Source: Marinihelvus sp942491555 (GTDB taxonomy: Bacteria; Pseudomonadota; Gammaproteobacteria; Xanthomonadales; SZUA-36). From it: a DNA stretch of 64,000 nt. This document shows, piece by piece, positions 9,091-16,962 of this stretch. The position numbers and the translations under genes were made by a program. Each line of letters starts with the position of its first letter. Positions within the stretch are counted from its first letter, which is position 1. Location of the stretch: contig CALOBN010000005.1 in NCBI GenBank assembly GCA_942491555.1, forward strand, positions 806,001-870,000, written 5' to 3'. The notes under the pieces are model-generated. The model saw only the letters and a list, made by a program, of their open reading frames with translations, had not been told where the DNA came from and searched no databases.

Positions 9091-11256
9091 CTAGAAGGCG
9101 CTGCGCACACCGAACACGAAGTTGCGGCCGATCTGTGGCGCCTGGTCCTTGAGGAAGGAGGTGCTGTTGCGAATGTCCTCATCCAACAGGTTCTGGCCTT
9201 GCAGGAATACTTCCAGGCCAAGCTCGGGCATTGCGCTCACGTACCAGGAAATCTCGGCATTCAAGAGGTCATAACCGGGCGTTGGCGTCTCAAAGTCGGC
9301 GGTACGGTCATGCGTTCCCGCATGAATCCACATCACGTTGCCGGCAAACGCTCCACGATCCCAGTCCATGCCGAGCCCAAAGCGGTTCGGGGGAATGCGC
9401 GGAACCGGCTCACCATTGGCCAGCGTGGCGCGCACCTGGTCATAAAACCCGAAAGCCTGCCAGTGTCCCCAGGCGTTGCGTCCCAGGTCCCAGCGAAGTT
9501 CCAGTTCAACGCCGGTGAACTCCGCGTCTTGCTGCTCCCAGAAGTAAAGCGGCAGTTCTTCTACCTCCAGGCCGGTGTCCTGTTCGAAGATGTAGTCGGA
9601 GAAATCATCGTGGTAGAGGGTCACGCTGCCGGTGACGGGCCCCTGGTGCAGGCGCCAGGACAGCTCGTAGTGCAAGTTGCTTTCAATCTGCAGATCAGGG
9701 TCGCCGATTACAAAGCTTTGCGTGGCGATGTGCGGGCCGTCTGAGTAAAGCTCCCCCGCATTGGGCGCACGTTCTGCCTGGGCGATGGCGAAGGCCAGGT
9801 GGCTGGATTCGGTCGCATGCCACACGACACCCCCGGAGATGCTGAAAGGCTGGAAATCGCGCGTCAGCGGGAGTGGTTCCCGATCCGGGAACGTCGGTTC
9901 GCGTCCGCCCGGGAACGGTGAGGCGTCCACCTCGGTGTCCTCGTAACGCAGACCGACGTCGAATTTCCAGTCGCCATACTCGGCAGACTCCACCCAGAAC
10001 AGGGCCGCGGTCTCGGTTGTGGAGGGGGGTACAAAAGCCTCGTCTCCCACCGCAGAGAAGTCGTTGTCAATCCATTGGGCGCCGAATGTGCCTTGCCAGG
10101 CCCCCCAGGGCGTGTGGCCCATTTCCAGGCGGATATCCCAGGTGTCGCTTTCGAATACCGTGCCGGTTTCGGCACCCTCAAATTCTGTGTGCGTATAGTC
10201 GGTGGCTGCTATCTTCAGCTCAAGGTCTGCAATACCGCTAAACGGGTCTACTGCCGAGATCACGCCATCATAACGATTGGACTCAAGACCAATGGTGACG
10301 TTTTCTTCTTCCTCTTCCTCATGGTCATGTCCCTCATCGTCATGGTCGTCGTCATGTTCTTCTCCATGGCTATGGCTATGGGCGCCGGGAATACCGTAGT
10401 CGCTGTCGTAGAAGGTCGCGGACAGTCCGAAGCGCCATGTGTCACCAAGCCATGCGCCGCCGATGCTGCCACCCTCGTTGTCGAGAAAGCTGTTCTCCAG
10501 AACGCCACTCATGTCCTCATCGTGATCCTCATCGTGATCCTCATCCGGGTAGAGTTCGGCAGGCCCCGGAATTTCATAGTCGTCGCTGCGGCGGTAAAAA
10601 CCGTTTACGTGCATGGCGAAGTTGCCTGCACCGGCATCCAGCCGGGCGATTCCCAGGAATTCGTCAGCGGCCGTGTTGCCCTGCAGCAAGGCCCGACCCT
10701 CGTAGCCTTCTTCCGGGATGTCCACGGGTATAACGTCGGTCACGATATTGACAACACCGCCGATGGCGCCGGAGCCATAGAGGAGTGTGTTCGGGCCACG
10801 CAGCACTTCGATGCGATCGGCCAGGAACGGCTCTGTTGCAACCGCATGGTCCTGACTGACCGCCGAGGCGTCGAAGCTGTTCATGCCGTCATTGAGCACG
10901 CCGACCCGGCCGCCCTGCAGGCCACGGATAACGGGACGGCCAACATTCTGTCCAAAACTCGCATTGGACAGTCCCGGCAGGCGCGCGAGCGTGTCGCCGA
11001 TATTGTTGCCGACTTCCCGGGCCAGTGCGTCACCGGAAAGTACGATCGCAGACTGCGACAATTCCAGGGCATTTCGTCGGATAGGTGTGGCAGTAACGAC
11101 CACTTCTTCCAGCACGTCGTGATCGTGATATTCACCATGACGCGGATCATTACTGGTGTCCTGCGCGAATGCTGATTGCGCGCCCAGGGCGCAAATACTG
11201 CTTATGGCCAGCGCCAGGCCCTTACGGCGCAGGCGAATTGAATTGGGGTACTTCAT
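9091..11256 (-). CDS. znuD: TonB-dependent outer-membrane receptor, ZnuD-like (zinc uptake candidate)
   Basis: The 721-residue protein has a signal peptide ending AQSAFA-Q, a TonB-box-like EVVVTATP at about 51-58, a plug domain (RPVIRGLQGGRVGVLNDG) and a barrel ending in the usual aromatic residue (FGVRSAF). Two predicted surface loops are loaded with metal-binding residues: about 237-249 (repeated DEDH) and about 292-318 (HSHSHGEEHDDDHDDEGHDH then a glutamate run). The mature N-terminus adds HGEYHDHD. Such loops mark ZnuD-type zinc receptors, though copper or another metal is possible. No clear Zur site was seen. The DUF2946-like small gene precedes it by 71 bases. Confidence 0.85.
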   Translation of the reverse strand: MKYPNSIRLRRKGLALAISSICALGAQSAFAQDTSNDPRHGEYHDHDVLEEVVVTATPIRRNALELSQSAIVLSGDALAREVGNNIGDTLARLPGLSNASFGQNVGRPVIRGLQGGRVGVLNDGMNSFDASAVSQDHAVATEPFLADRIEVLRGPNTLLYGSGAIGGVVNIVTDVIPVDIPEEGYEGRALLQGNTAADEFLGIARLDAGAGNFAMHVNGFYRRSDDYEIPGPAELYPDEDHDEDHDEDMSGVLENSFLDNEGGSIGGAWLGDTWRFGLSATFYDSDYGIPGAHSHSHGEEHDDDHDDEGHDHEEEEEENVTIGLESNRYDGVISAVDPFSGIADLELKIAATDYTHTEFEGAETGTVFESDTWDIRLEMGHTPWGAWQGTFGAQWIDNDFSAVGDEAFVPPSTTETAALFWVESAEYGDWKFDVGLRYEDTEVDASPFPGGREPTFPDREPLPLTRDFQPFSISGGVVWHATESSHLAFAIAQAERAPNAGELYSDGPHIATQSFVIGDPDLQIESNLHYELSWRLHQGPVTGSVTLYHDDFSDYIFEQDTGLEVEELPLYFWEQQDAEFTGVELELRWDLGRNAWGHWQAFGFYDQVRATLANGEPVPRIPPNRFGLGMDWDRGAFAGNVMWIHAGTHDRTADFETPTPGYDLLNAEISWYVSAMPELGLEVFLQGQNLLDEDIRNSTSFLKDQAPQIGRNFVFGVRSAF

Positions 11257-11327
11257 TGTTAATTACTCCTGAACAGGGAAAACCGGACCACGACGTTTCA
11301 CGGTGGCCTTGTCAAAATAAAGCGGGT

Positions 11328-11621
11328 TCAGGAGTGAGTAGGTGGTCCGCGTGCCCGGGGAGGGGCAGCGGTAAAACCGGAAAGGGGTGCCCCGTTAAGC
11401 GCTGTTTTAGGCGTGATTTGCTCAACCGGCGGCCAGATATCAGCGCTGGAACAATTGCCGGCCTGCAACACCTGGCCGATTGAGCAGGTCGCGCATACCT
11501 CCGGCTCGCTGGCCGCATCATGACTAAGTTCATGGGCGATGGCATTCGTCTGCGCCAGCAAAAACCAGGTGATCGCGAGTGCGCGAAGCAGTGGCAGAAA
11601 TTTGTTGGTAACGCGCGTCAT
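11328..11621 (-). CDS. Small exported protein with HxxxH and CxxC motifs (DUF2946-like)
   Basis: A 97-residue protein with a hydrophobic N-terminal segment (about residues 10-28), probably a signal peptide. It then has HELSH (H30, H34), CATC (C43, C46) and a tail APPRARGPPTHS resembling the arginine-glycine-proline endings of DUF2946 proteins. The function is unknown. Its position 71 bases before a metal-type TonB receptor, on the same strand, and its potential metal ligands suggest a periplasmic metal-binding or regulatory role; that is inference. The family match is by eye only. Confidence 0.6.
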   Translation of the reverse strand: MTRVTNKFLPLLRALAITWFLLAQTNAIAHELSHDAASEPEVCATCSIGQVLQAGNCSSADIWPPVEQITPKTALNGAPLSGFTAAPPRARGPPTHS

Positions 11622-11666
11622 GGCGCAATTATGCCGTTACTTTCTCTTTGTGCCAACGCCCGAAGA

Positions 11667-12407
11667 TTACGGTGCGGTCGTGATACCGGCAGTGCGTCCT
11701 TCCACTTTGAGCGGTCCGGGAACGGAAAGTGGCTCATAACGCAGCAGCCGGTCACCCTCTGTGCGCGTCTCCAGGCCCAGCCATTGCCCATTGTCCTGTG
11801 CATACCAGACCTTGATATCGCCGTTCGGTGTACTGATGACGTATTCATCGCTGCGGACATTCACGCCCTGGACCAGGACTTCTTTTTCGCCCAGGAAATC
11901 AATAGAGACCGGCTCTACTTCACCGGTTTGCGAATTGAGCAGCGTCTGTGCTTCAAGAATATCGGGATTCCAATAGGCAAAAGTCTGCAGACAATCCTGC
12001 TCCAGCGCGATGCGAACCTCGTTTCTCAGCAGGGAGAAACCTTCGCTGGTCATCGCACCGCTGATGTCATAGTCCGTGCCATTGTCGTTGGTTACCGATT
12101 CAATGGATCGCAGGCAGTCGCCTTGCCAGGTTTCACTGTTGTCATGGGCATACTGATACGCGGTAAAAAGCATCACCCGCACCTTGAAGCGCGCCTCGGT
12201 ATCGACCTGCTCAAGGTTGTCTTGCTGACGTACCTCGAAGTTGTGATATCCGATTTCCCGATCATCCAGCATGACCCTGAATTCCCAGCGTTCTGAATTC
12301 AAGGGGCCAGGGTCAATGTCTGCCTGCTCCGGGCCATCACTGATTGCATGACTGTTCAGGGCCAACATAAAAGTGGCTGCCAGCAGCAGATATCGCATCA
12401 TTTTCAT
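11667..12407 (-). CDS. DUF6134-like secreted protein of unknown function
   Basis: The 246-residue protein starts with a signal peptide (MRYLLLAATFMLALNSHA) and continues as a soluble, beta-rich domain: WEFRVMLDDREIGYHNFEV, later a paired-cysteine region (QGDCLRS and EQDCLQTFAYWNPDI). It resembles DUF6134 proteins, which often accompany membrane genes such as DUF2878. No catalytic motif is visible. It is probably periplasmic. It overlaps the upstream DUF2878-like gene by ATGA, so the two are almost certainly cotranscribed. Confidence 0.65.
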   Translation of the reverse strand: MKMMRYLLLAATFMLALNSHAISDGPEQADIDPGPLNSERWEFRVMLDDREIGYHNFEVRQQDNLEQVDTEARFKVRVMLFTAYQYAHDNSETWQGDCLRSIESVTNDNGTDYDISGAMTSEGFSLLRNEVRIALEQDCLQTFAYWNPDILEAQTLLNSQTGEVEPVSIDFLGEKEVLVQGVNVRSDEYVISTPNGDIKVWYAQDNGQWLGLETRTEGDRLLRYEPLSVPGPLKVEGRTAGITTAP

Positions 12408-13030
12408 TTGTTGAGACTCTTTCCGCTGATAAGCATCAATGCCTGCTGAAGGATTGAAAAGCGGTGGTTGCCATCTTCGCTTTTCGGCGAACCTAATTCC
12501 TGTACAGGGTCAAAGGCCGGGCTTGCGTTGATATTGTCAGATATCCGGCACAGCACAGGCAGCAGGACAGCCCAACCGGCGCCAATAATCAAGGGTGTCG
12601 TTACCAGGTCGCCAAATTCGACCGCGCCGAGCGCTTTGCCGGCAACGAATGCCAAGGGTCCACCGATTGCACCAAATAGCGATGCCAGCCACCAGCTGCG
12701 TTTCACCCAGCTGAGTGATACGTTGATCGTGGTGGCGAACAGCACCCACATGGCAACAATCCAGCTGGGTGCAAGCACACCCACGCCGGGCGAGGCCGGG
12801 TAGCTCAACACGCCGGACCACACCAGCGTGGTTTCCCAGACCAGCCCAATCAGGCCCGCGACTGCCAGCAGCAGCGCTTCTTTTTTCCACACCGGGACAC
12901 TAAGCAGATGCGCGCACACCACCAGGGCAATGGCGGCATCTCCGATCCAGGCTTGTCCTTGCGCGGCAAAGTACACGGCTGCAAACCAGCCCACGTTATA
13001 CAACACGAAATTTTTAACTGAAGAACCCAT
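12404..13030 (-). CDS. DUF2878-like membrane protein
   Basis: From the ATG at 13030 this is a 208-residue integral membrane protein with five or six helices, including NVGWFAAVYFAAQGQAWIGD, AGLIGLVWETTLVWSGVLSY and a tryptophan-rich loop WVKRSWWLASLFGAIGGP. The pattern fits DUF2878, a family of unknown function often found near fatty-acid or photolyase-type genes, none of which occur here. An in-frame GTG at 13087 would add 19 polar residues and is less likely. The C-terminal 40 residues are cytoplasmic-looking and low in structure. It overlaps the DUF6134-like gene by 4 bases. Confidence 0.7.
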   Translation of the reverse strand: MGSSVKNFVLYNVGWFAAVYFAAQGQAWIGDAAIALVVCAHLLSVPVWKKEALLLAVAGLIGLVWETTLVWSGVLSYPASPGVGVLAPSWIVAMWVLFATTINVSLSWVKRSWWLASLFGAIGGPLAFVAGKALGAVEFGDLVTTPLIIGAGWAVLLPVLCRISDNINASPAFDPVQELGSPKSEDGNHRFSILQQALMLISGKSLNK

Positions 13031-13149
13031 CGCCAATCGCTTTTTATATTTTGATCTGGTGAGTTTGAATGCCCCGTGGTGAAGCACCTGTGCTGCAGGA
13101 GTGAATTACCCGTGAACAAGGCGTCCGATATTCGATGTGCCGCCGTGAT

Positions 13150-14439
13150 TTATGCCAGGTGCACGTGCCGGGAGCCCGGGAATTGGACCGTTACCGTGGT
13201 GCCTTTCCCGGGTTCGGAGGAGAACTTGACAGGCCATTCGAAGCGATCGGTTAGCCGCTTGACAATCGTCAGGCCGACGCCGAAGCCGCCGCGCTGTCTG
13301 CCTTTGCTATAGAAGGCCTCAAAGATTTGTTCAACCTCGTCGGCGCTCATGCCGGAGCCTGTGTCGATGATTTTCACCTCGTCACTCCCAATGACCACCG
13401 TTACGCTGCCGGCATCAGTGTAGGCGAATGCATTCCGCACCAGGTTGCCGATGACGCTTTCTACAACCTTCGATGGTGCCAGGACAAACAGCTGGCAACG
13501 TTCTTCGAGCTTGGCTTCCACGGGGGCTTCCGGGTAGATGATGTGCATGCGCTCCAGCTCGAGGTTGGCCAGTTCGTTGACGCAGACCCAGTCGCGATCA
13601 AGACCCTCCTCCCACTCGCGAGCCAGCAACAGAAACGCCTCTGTCAGGCGGTTCATGTCGCTGGCGCTATTGCGGATGCGTTCGGCCATCTCGCGGTCCT
13701 TGCCTTCCTCCGGCAATGTGCTCAGCAAACGCTCTGCGGCCATCTTGATTACCGTCAGGGGTGTTCGCAGCTCATGGCTGGCGTCCCGGGTAAAGCGCCG
13801 TTCACGCTCCGCAAAATCGGTAACCTTGCTGATGAGGTCCTGCAAGGCCTCGTGCAGGATGGTGATTTCCTCATCGGGTTCCATGGTGGGGTCGATGACC
13901 AGCTGACTCGCATCGGGCGCGGAAGGATCAAGTTGCTTCACCTGGTTGGCGAGACTAACGATGGGTGACACGGCCCGGCGCGAAACCCGCCAGGCGCTAT
14001 ATAGAGACAGGTAAATTACGGTCAGAGCAAGAAACAAGGGTATCAGGCCAAACAGGGCAACCAGCTGTTCTACCTGTTCGACTTCGAAGACCAGGTACAG
14101 TCGTTCGCCGTTGCGCTCCGTAACCTTGACCAGCAGCTCGCGCGGCTCGTGGAGGTTGTGAAAACCAGGCTCCAGATTGAGTATAAACTCTGGCACACCC
14201 GCACCGAAACCGGAGCGGTAGCTGGTCATATTCTTGGTGTCCGGCAGCGGATGCTGCGGATTGCTTGCCTCGGCGGTCCAGTAGTAGTCAGACTCTCCTA
14301 TAAGCGCCTGTTCTATCAGCACATTTTCCACCAATCTCGCGGACACGAAGACGCCCACCAGAACGGCCAGTGAAATATAGATGGCTTGAAGAAGCAGGCT
14401 CCGTCCGAGCCTGCGGTCAAGACCTGTTTCAGCCACCAT
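13150..14439 (-). CDS. Sensor histidine kinase
   Basis: A 429-residue inner-membrane kinase with an N-terminal helix (about 14-36), a roughly 90-residue periplasmic sensor segment, a second helix (about 126-148), a HAMP-like linker and the dimerisation domain with phosphoacceptor H222 in ASHELRTPLTV. The catalytic domain has an N-box (GNLVRNAF), DTGSGM and GGFGVGLTIV. The start at 14439 overlaps the response regulator by 11 bases; a longer frame would lie inside that gene. The signal sensed is unknown. Gene order points to the downstream membrane, secreted and receptor genes as possible targets. Confidence 0.92.
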   Translation of the reverse strand: MVAETGLDRRLGRSLLLQAIYISLAVLVGVFVSARLVENVLIEQALIGESDYYWTAEASNPQHPLPDTKNMTSYRSGFGAGVPEFILNLEPGFHNLHEPRELLVKVTERNGERLYLVFEVEQVEQLVALFGLIPLFLALTVIYLSLYSAWRVSRRAVSPIVSLANQVKQLDPSAPDASQLVIDPTMEPDEEITILHEALQDLISKVTDFAERERRFTRDASHELRTPLTVIKMAAERLLSTLPEEGKDREMAERIRNSASDMNRLTEAFLLLAREWEEGLDRDWVCVNELANLELERMHIIYPEAPVEAKLEERCQLFVLAPSKVVESVIGNLVRNAFAYTDAGSVTVVIGSDEVKIIDTGSGMSADEVEQIFEAFYSKGRQRGGFGVGLTIVKRLTDRFEWPVKFSSEPGKGTTVTVQFPGSRHVHLA

Positions 14440-15115
14440 CGATCTCGGCGAGACGATAGCCAAGGCCCTGTACGGTGTGTAACAGGGGTTGTTCGAAGGG
14501 CTTGTCGATGACCTTGCGCAAGTTGTAGAGGTGGCTGCGCAAGGCGTCACTATCCGGCACGATATCGTCCCAGACAGCTCGTTCCAGGTCGCGGCGACTG
14601 ATAACTTTCGGTGACGCTTTCATTAATGCAATCAATAGCTTAAGGCATATTGGGGTGAGCGTCAGCGAGGTTCCGGCGCGCTCGGCCTCGTAGGTGCCCG
14701 TATTGAGGGTCAGATCCGCGACACGCAACACCTGGCTGGTCATTTCACCCGAAGCGCGGCGCAACATGGCGTTGATGCGCGCATCCAGCTCCGGCATTTC
14801 GAACGGTTTAACCAGGTAGTCATCTGCACCCGCATCCAGACCAGCCACCTTGTCCTCCAGGGTATCCCGGGCCGTGAGCATGAGGATTGGAGTGTCCTTG
14901 CCTGCGTCGTTGCGAAGCTTGCGGCAAATTTCAAGTCCGTCCATGCCGGGCAACATCAGGTCAAGAATGATGGCGTCAAAGCTCTCGGTAACAGCCAGGT
15001 GCAGCCCGGTCAGGCCGTCTGCAGCGTAATCGACTTCATAGCCATTGCTTTCAAGGTGGTCGCCAACCATCGCGGCGATGTCATGGTTGTCTTCAACCAG
15101 AAGTATGATGCTCAC
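14429..15115 (-). CDS. OmpR/PhoB-family response regulator
   Basis: The 228-residue protein has a receiver domain with acidic pocket ED (8-9), phosphoacceptor D52 in ILDLMLPG and the conserved lysine in DYLVKPFEMPEL. A winged-helix DNA-binding domain follows, with a recognition region (SDALRSHLYNLRKVIDKPF) ending GLGYRLAE. It is the partner of the overlapping kinase. In this family phosphorylation promotes dimer binding to tandem repeats; two identical 10-base direct repeats lie about 73 bases upstream of its start. Confidence 0.94.
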   Translation of the reverse strand: MSIILLVEDNHDIAAMVGDHLESNGYEVDYAADGLTGLHLAVTESFDAIILDLMLPGMDGLEICRKLRNDAGKDTPILMLTARDTLEDKVAGLDAGADDYLVKPFEMPELDARINAMLRRASGEMTSQVLRVADLTLNTGTYEAERAGTSLTLTPICLKLLIALMKASPKVISRRDLERAVWDDIVPDSDALRSHLYNLRKVIDKPFEQPLLHTVQGLGYRLAEIDGG

Positions 15116-15187
15116 GGGATTTAATCCTCAATAGTTATGCCGTGCAGTCTAGTGCAGGGCCGTGAATTCAGTGTAAAGCGCTTCAGG

Positions 15188-15227
15188 CAGGGCTGTGGCG
15201 CAAAAAACAGCGTTGATCAGGGCTGTG
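15188..15227. repeat. Direct repeats upstream of the two-component system
   Basis: CAGGGCTGTG occurs at 15188-15197 and again at 15218-15227, 30 bases apart (about three helical turns). Both copies are soon followed by GCAAAA. They lie in the 397-base gap between the response regulator (leftward) and the CBM20/esterase-like gene (rightward), which has no gene of its own. They could be response-regulator sites, but spacing differs from the 10-11 base norm of OmpR-type repeats. Confidence 0.3.
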
Positions 15228-15512
15228 CAAAATGCCCTTACCATGCCTGTAAAACAGCCGGAATCCGCAGCTCAAAATGATGCTTTTAATCCCCGGCTTG
15301 CGTACGTTAACTTGTAAGCTTTATTGTAAGGTTTCGCGGCCGGTCAACGCTCTTTTTTGATGCCTCCGATACGGACCAGTCTCCACCTGATCCGGGCGGG
15401 CATCAACCGCCTAATCGATTCTTCATCGGGTTGATTATGCAAAAACGAGATCATGGCGCGACGCGCTAAAGGTACAATTACGCAGCCCTGCGCGGCGTAT
15501 AGGGAGAAAAAT

Positions 15513-16751
15513 ATGTTATTCCTCGGTCGTCTGCTGGCGGCTTTTTTGGCTGTCGCAGCAATGCCAGTCCTTGCTCAATCAACGATGCCCGTTAGCGTCG
15601 AGTTTACGCTGTACGCACCAGATTTACCGGCCAACAGCCCGGTGTACTTGAGCGGGGGCGTGCCGGCGCTTGGCAATTGGGCGCCGGAAGCTGTGCCGAT
15701 GAAAAATATTGGCAACCAGCGTTGGCGGGCCCTGGTTGTGTTCAGCCGCCCTATGCGCATTGAGTATCAATACATGCTCGGTAAGGAGTCGCGCTTGCCG
15801 GCTGATGAGCGCGGTCAGCCCCTGCGCCGCTTCTCAGCCATTACCGAACGCAATCTACAGATCAACGACACGGTCACTGCCTGGACCGACGACAGGACGG
15901 TGGTGGAGTCACGCGGACAGCTCAGTGGAGATGTTCGTTATCACCGCCAGGTGCGTGATGCGGCCATGCCCTCGCGCGATCTCATTGTGTGGCTGCCGCG
16001 CTTTTACGAGATGAATCAGAAACAGGACTATCCCGTGCTGTACCTGAATGATGGTCAGGACCTGTTTGACCCGAACACCGCTGAGGGCGGTCGGGACTGG
16101 GGAGTCGATGAAATTGTTCAGCAGCTGATCAATGATGACCTTATTGAACCGATGATTATCGTCGGCATCAGCAGCACCGACGATCGCCTTGATGAGTACT
16201 CGCCGCTCAAAGGTGGTGAGGCCTATATGGATTTTGTGGTCAACCGGGTCAAGCCGCTGATCGACCAGCGTTACCGCACACGCCCTGGCCGGGAGAACAC
16301 GCTGGTGGGTGGGGCTGCCATGGGCGGCACAATTGCATTTACGACCGCATGGCGGTACCCGGAGATTTTTGGGGGTGCCATCAGCCTGTCGCCGGCATTT
16401 CAGCTGGAAGGTCGTATGGATGTCCTGCCATGGTTTGCCACCCAGGGTGATGAGTTTCGTCCGGTATTTTTCTATCTCTTCAATGGTGCGCAAGGCGCCG
16501 ATGCCTTGCTTGAGCCGGGTATAGATGCCATGGTCACCGAGCTTGAGCTACTGGGTTATAGCCCCGAACGGAACTTTGCCCTGGTCCGTGACCCGAATGC
16601 CTTTCACGGGATTCCAGCCTGGTCTGAGCAGTTCCCCAGCGCACTCACGCGTACCTTGCGTGGCGCCAAGCGGCTTGCCTCACTCGCACAGATTCAGAAT
16701 GGCTCCAAGGCTGACCGCTTGCTCGCGACACCGGCAGTCATCGCACACTGA
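15513..16751 (+). CDS. Secreted CBM20-like plus esterase-fold protein lacking the nucleophile serine
   Basis: The ATG at 15513 follows GGGAG by 6 bases and starts a signal peptide ending VLAQS. Residues about 26-125 resemble a CBM20 starch-binding module (VYLSGGVPALGNWAPEAVPM, MRIEYQYMLG). The rest has the esterase-D/enterochelin-esterase alpha/beta hydrolase fold: DLIVWLPRFYE, YPVLYLNDGQDLFD, and a C-terminal FHGIPAWSEQFP holding the expected histidine. At the nucleophile elbow, where relatives have G-x-S-x-G, the sequence reads GGAAMGG, so the serine is alanine. It may be a non-catalytic glucan-binding protein. It stands before the glycogen operon, which is 200 bases downstream. Confidence 0.75.
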   Translation: MLFLGRLLAAFLAVAAMPVLAQSTMPVSVEFTLYAPDLPANSPVYLSGGVPALGNWAPEAVPMKNIGNQRWRALVVFSRPMRIEYQYMLGKESRLPADERGQPLRRFSAITERNLQINDTVTAWTDDRTVVESRGQLSGDVRYHRQVRDAAMPSRDLIVWLPRFYEMNQKQDYPVLYLNDGQDLFDPNTAEGGRDWGVDEIVQQLINDDLIEPMIIVGISSTDDRLDEYSPLKGGEAYMDFVVNRVKPLIDQRYRTRPGRENTLVGGAAMGGTIAFTTAWRYPEIFGGAISLSPAFQLEGRMDVLPWFATQGDEFRPVFFYLFNGAQGADALLEPGIDAMVTELELLGYSPERNFALVRDPNAFHGIPAWSEQFPSALTRTLRGAKRLASLAQIQNGSKADRLLATPAVIAH

Positions 16752-16816
16752 TCAATAACCCGGCCAAAGCCCGGATTTGTAATTGTCTGAAGTTGATACT
16801 GATTCTGGCTGACGGG

Positions 16817-16834
16817 AATCCCCGGCCGGGGATT
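16817..16834. promoter_or_regulatory. Perfect 18-base palindrome upstream of glk
   Basis: AATCCCCGGCCGGGGATT is a perfect inverted repeat without spacer, 129 bases before the glk start and 66 bases after the esterase-like stop. No T-run follows, so it is a poor terminator. The symmetry and position suggest an operator for the glucan operon, but no regulator family is recognised. Confidence 0.35.
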
Positions 16835-16962
16835 GCTGTTCGGGATGTCAAGTTTGGCTATGCTATCGCCAGTGCTTCGGCTTACCGGGATTACATAAAT
16901 GCCTGACTTTCAAATACGGCACCGGACAGGCGTGCCACCATGCGATCGCAATGGGCAGGCGC

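Noticed and set aside
10303..10548. Tandem repeats suggestive of a CRISPR-like or minisatellite array
   Set aside because: The repeats are in frame and encode the His/Asp-rich loops of the receptor; no spacers and no cas genes.
10075..11175. Long open frame (366 codons) on the + strand opposite the ZnuD-like receptor
   Set aside because: It is antisense to a clear receptor gene, and its translation has no recognisable domain; long shadow frames are common in GC-rich coding DNA.
11257..11327. Possible Zur or Fur box before the receptor or the small exported protein
   Set aside because: Neither this gap nor 11622-11666 contains a convincing AT-rich palindrome of the Zur or Fur type.
15172..15187. 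LacI-like operator TGTAAAGCGCTTCAGG
   Set aside because: Only 5 of 8 positions match between half-sites outside the AAGCGCTT core, and no LacI-family gene is present.
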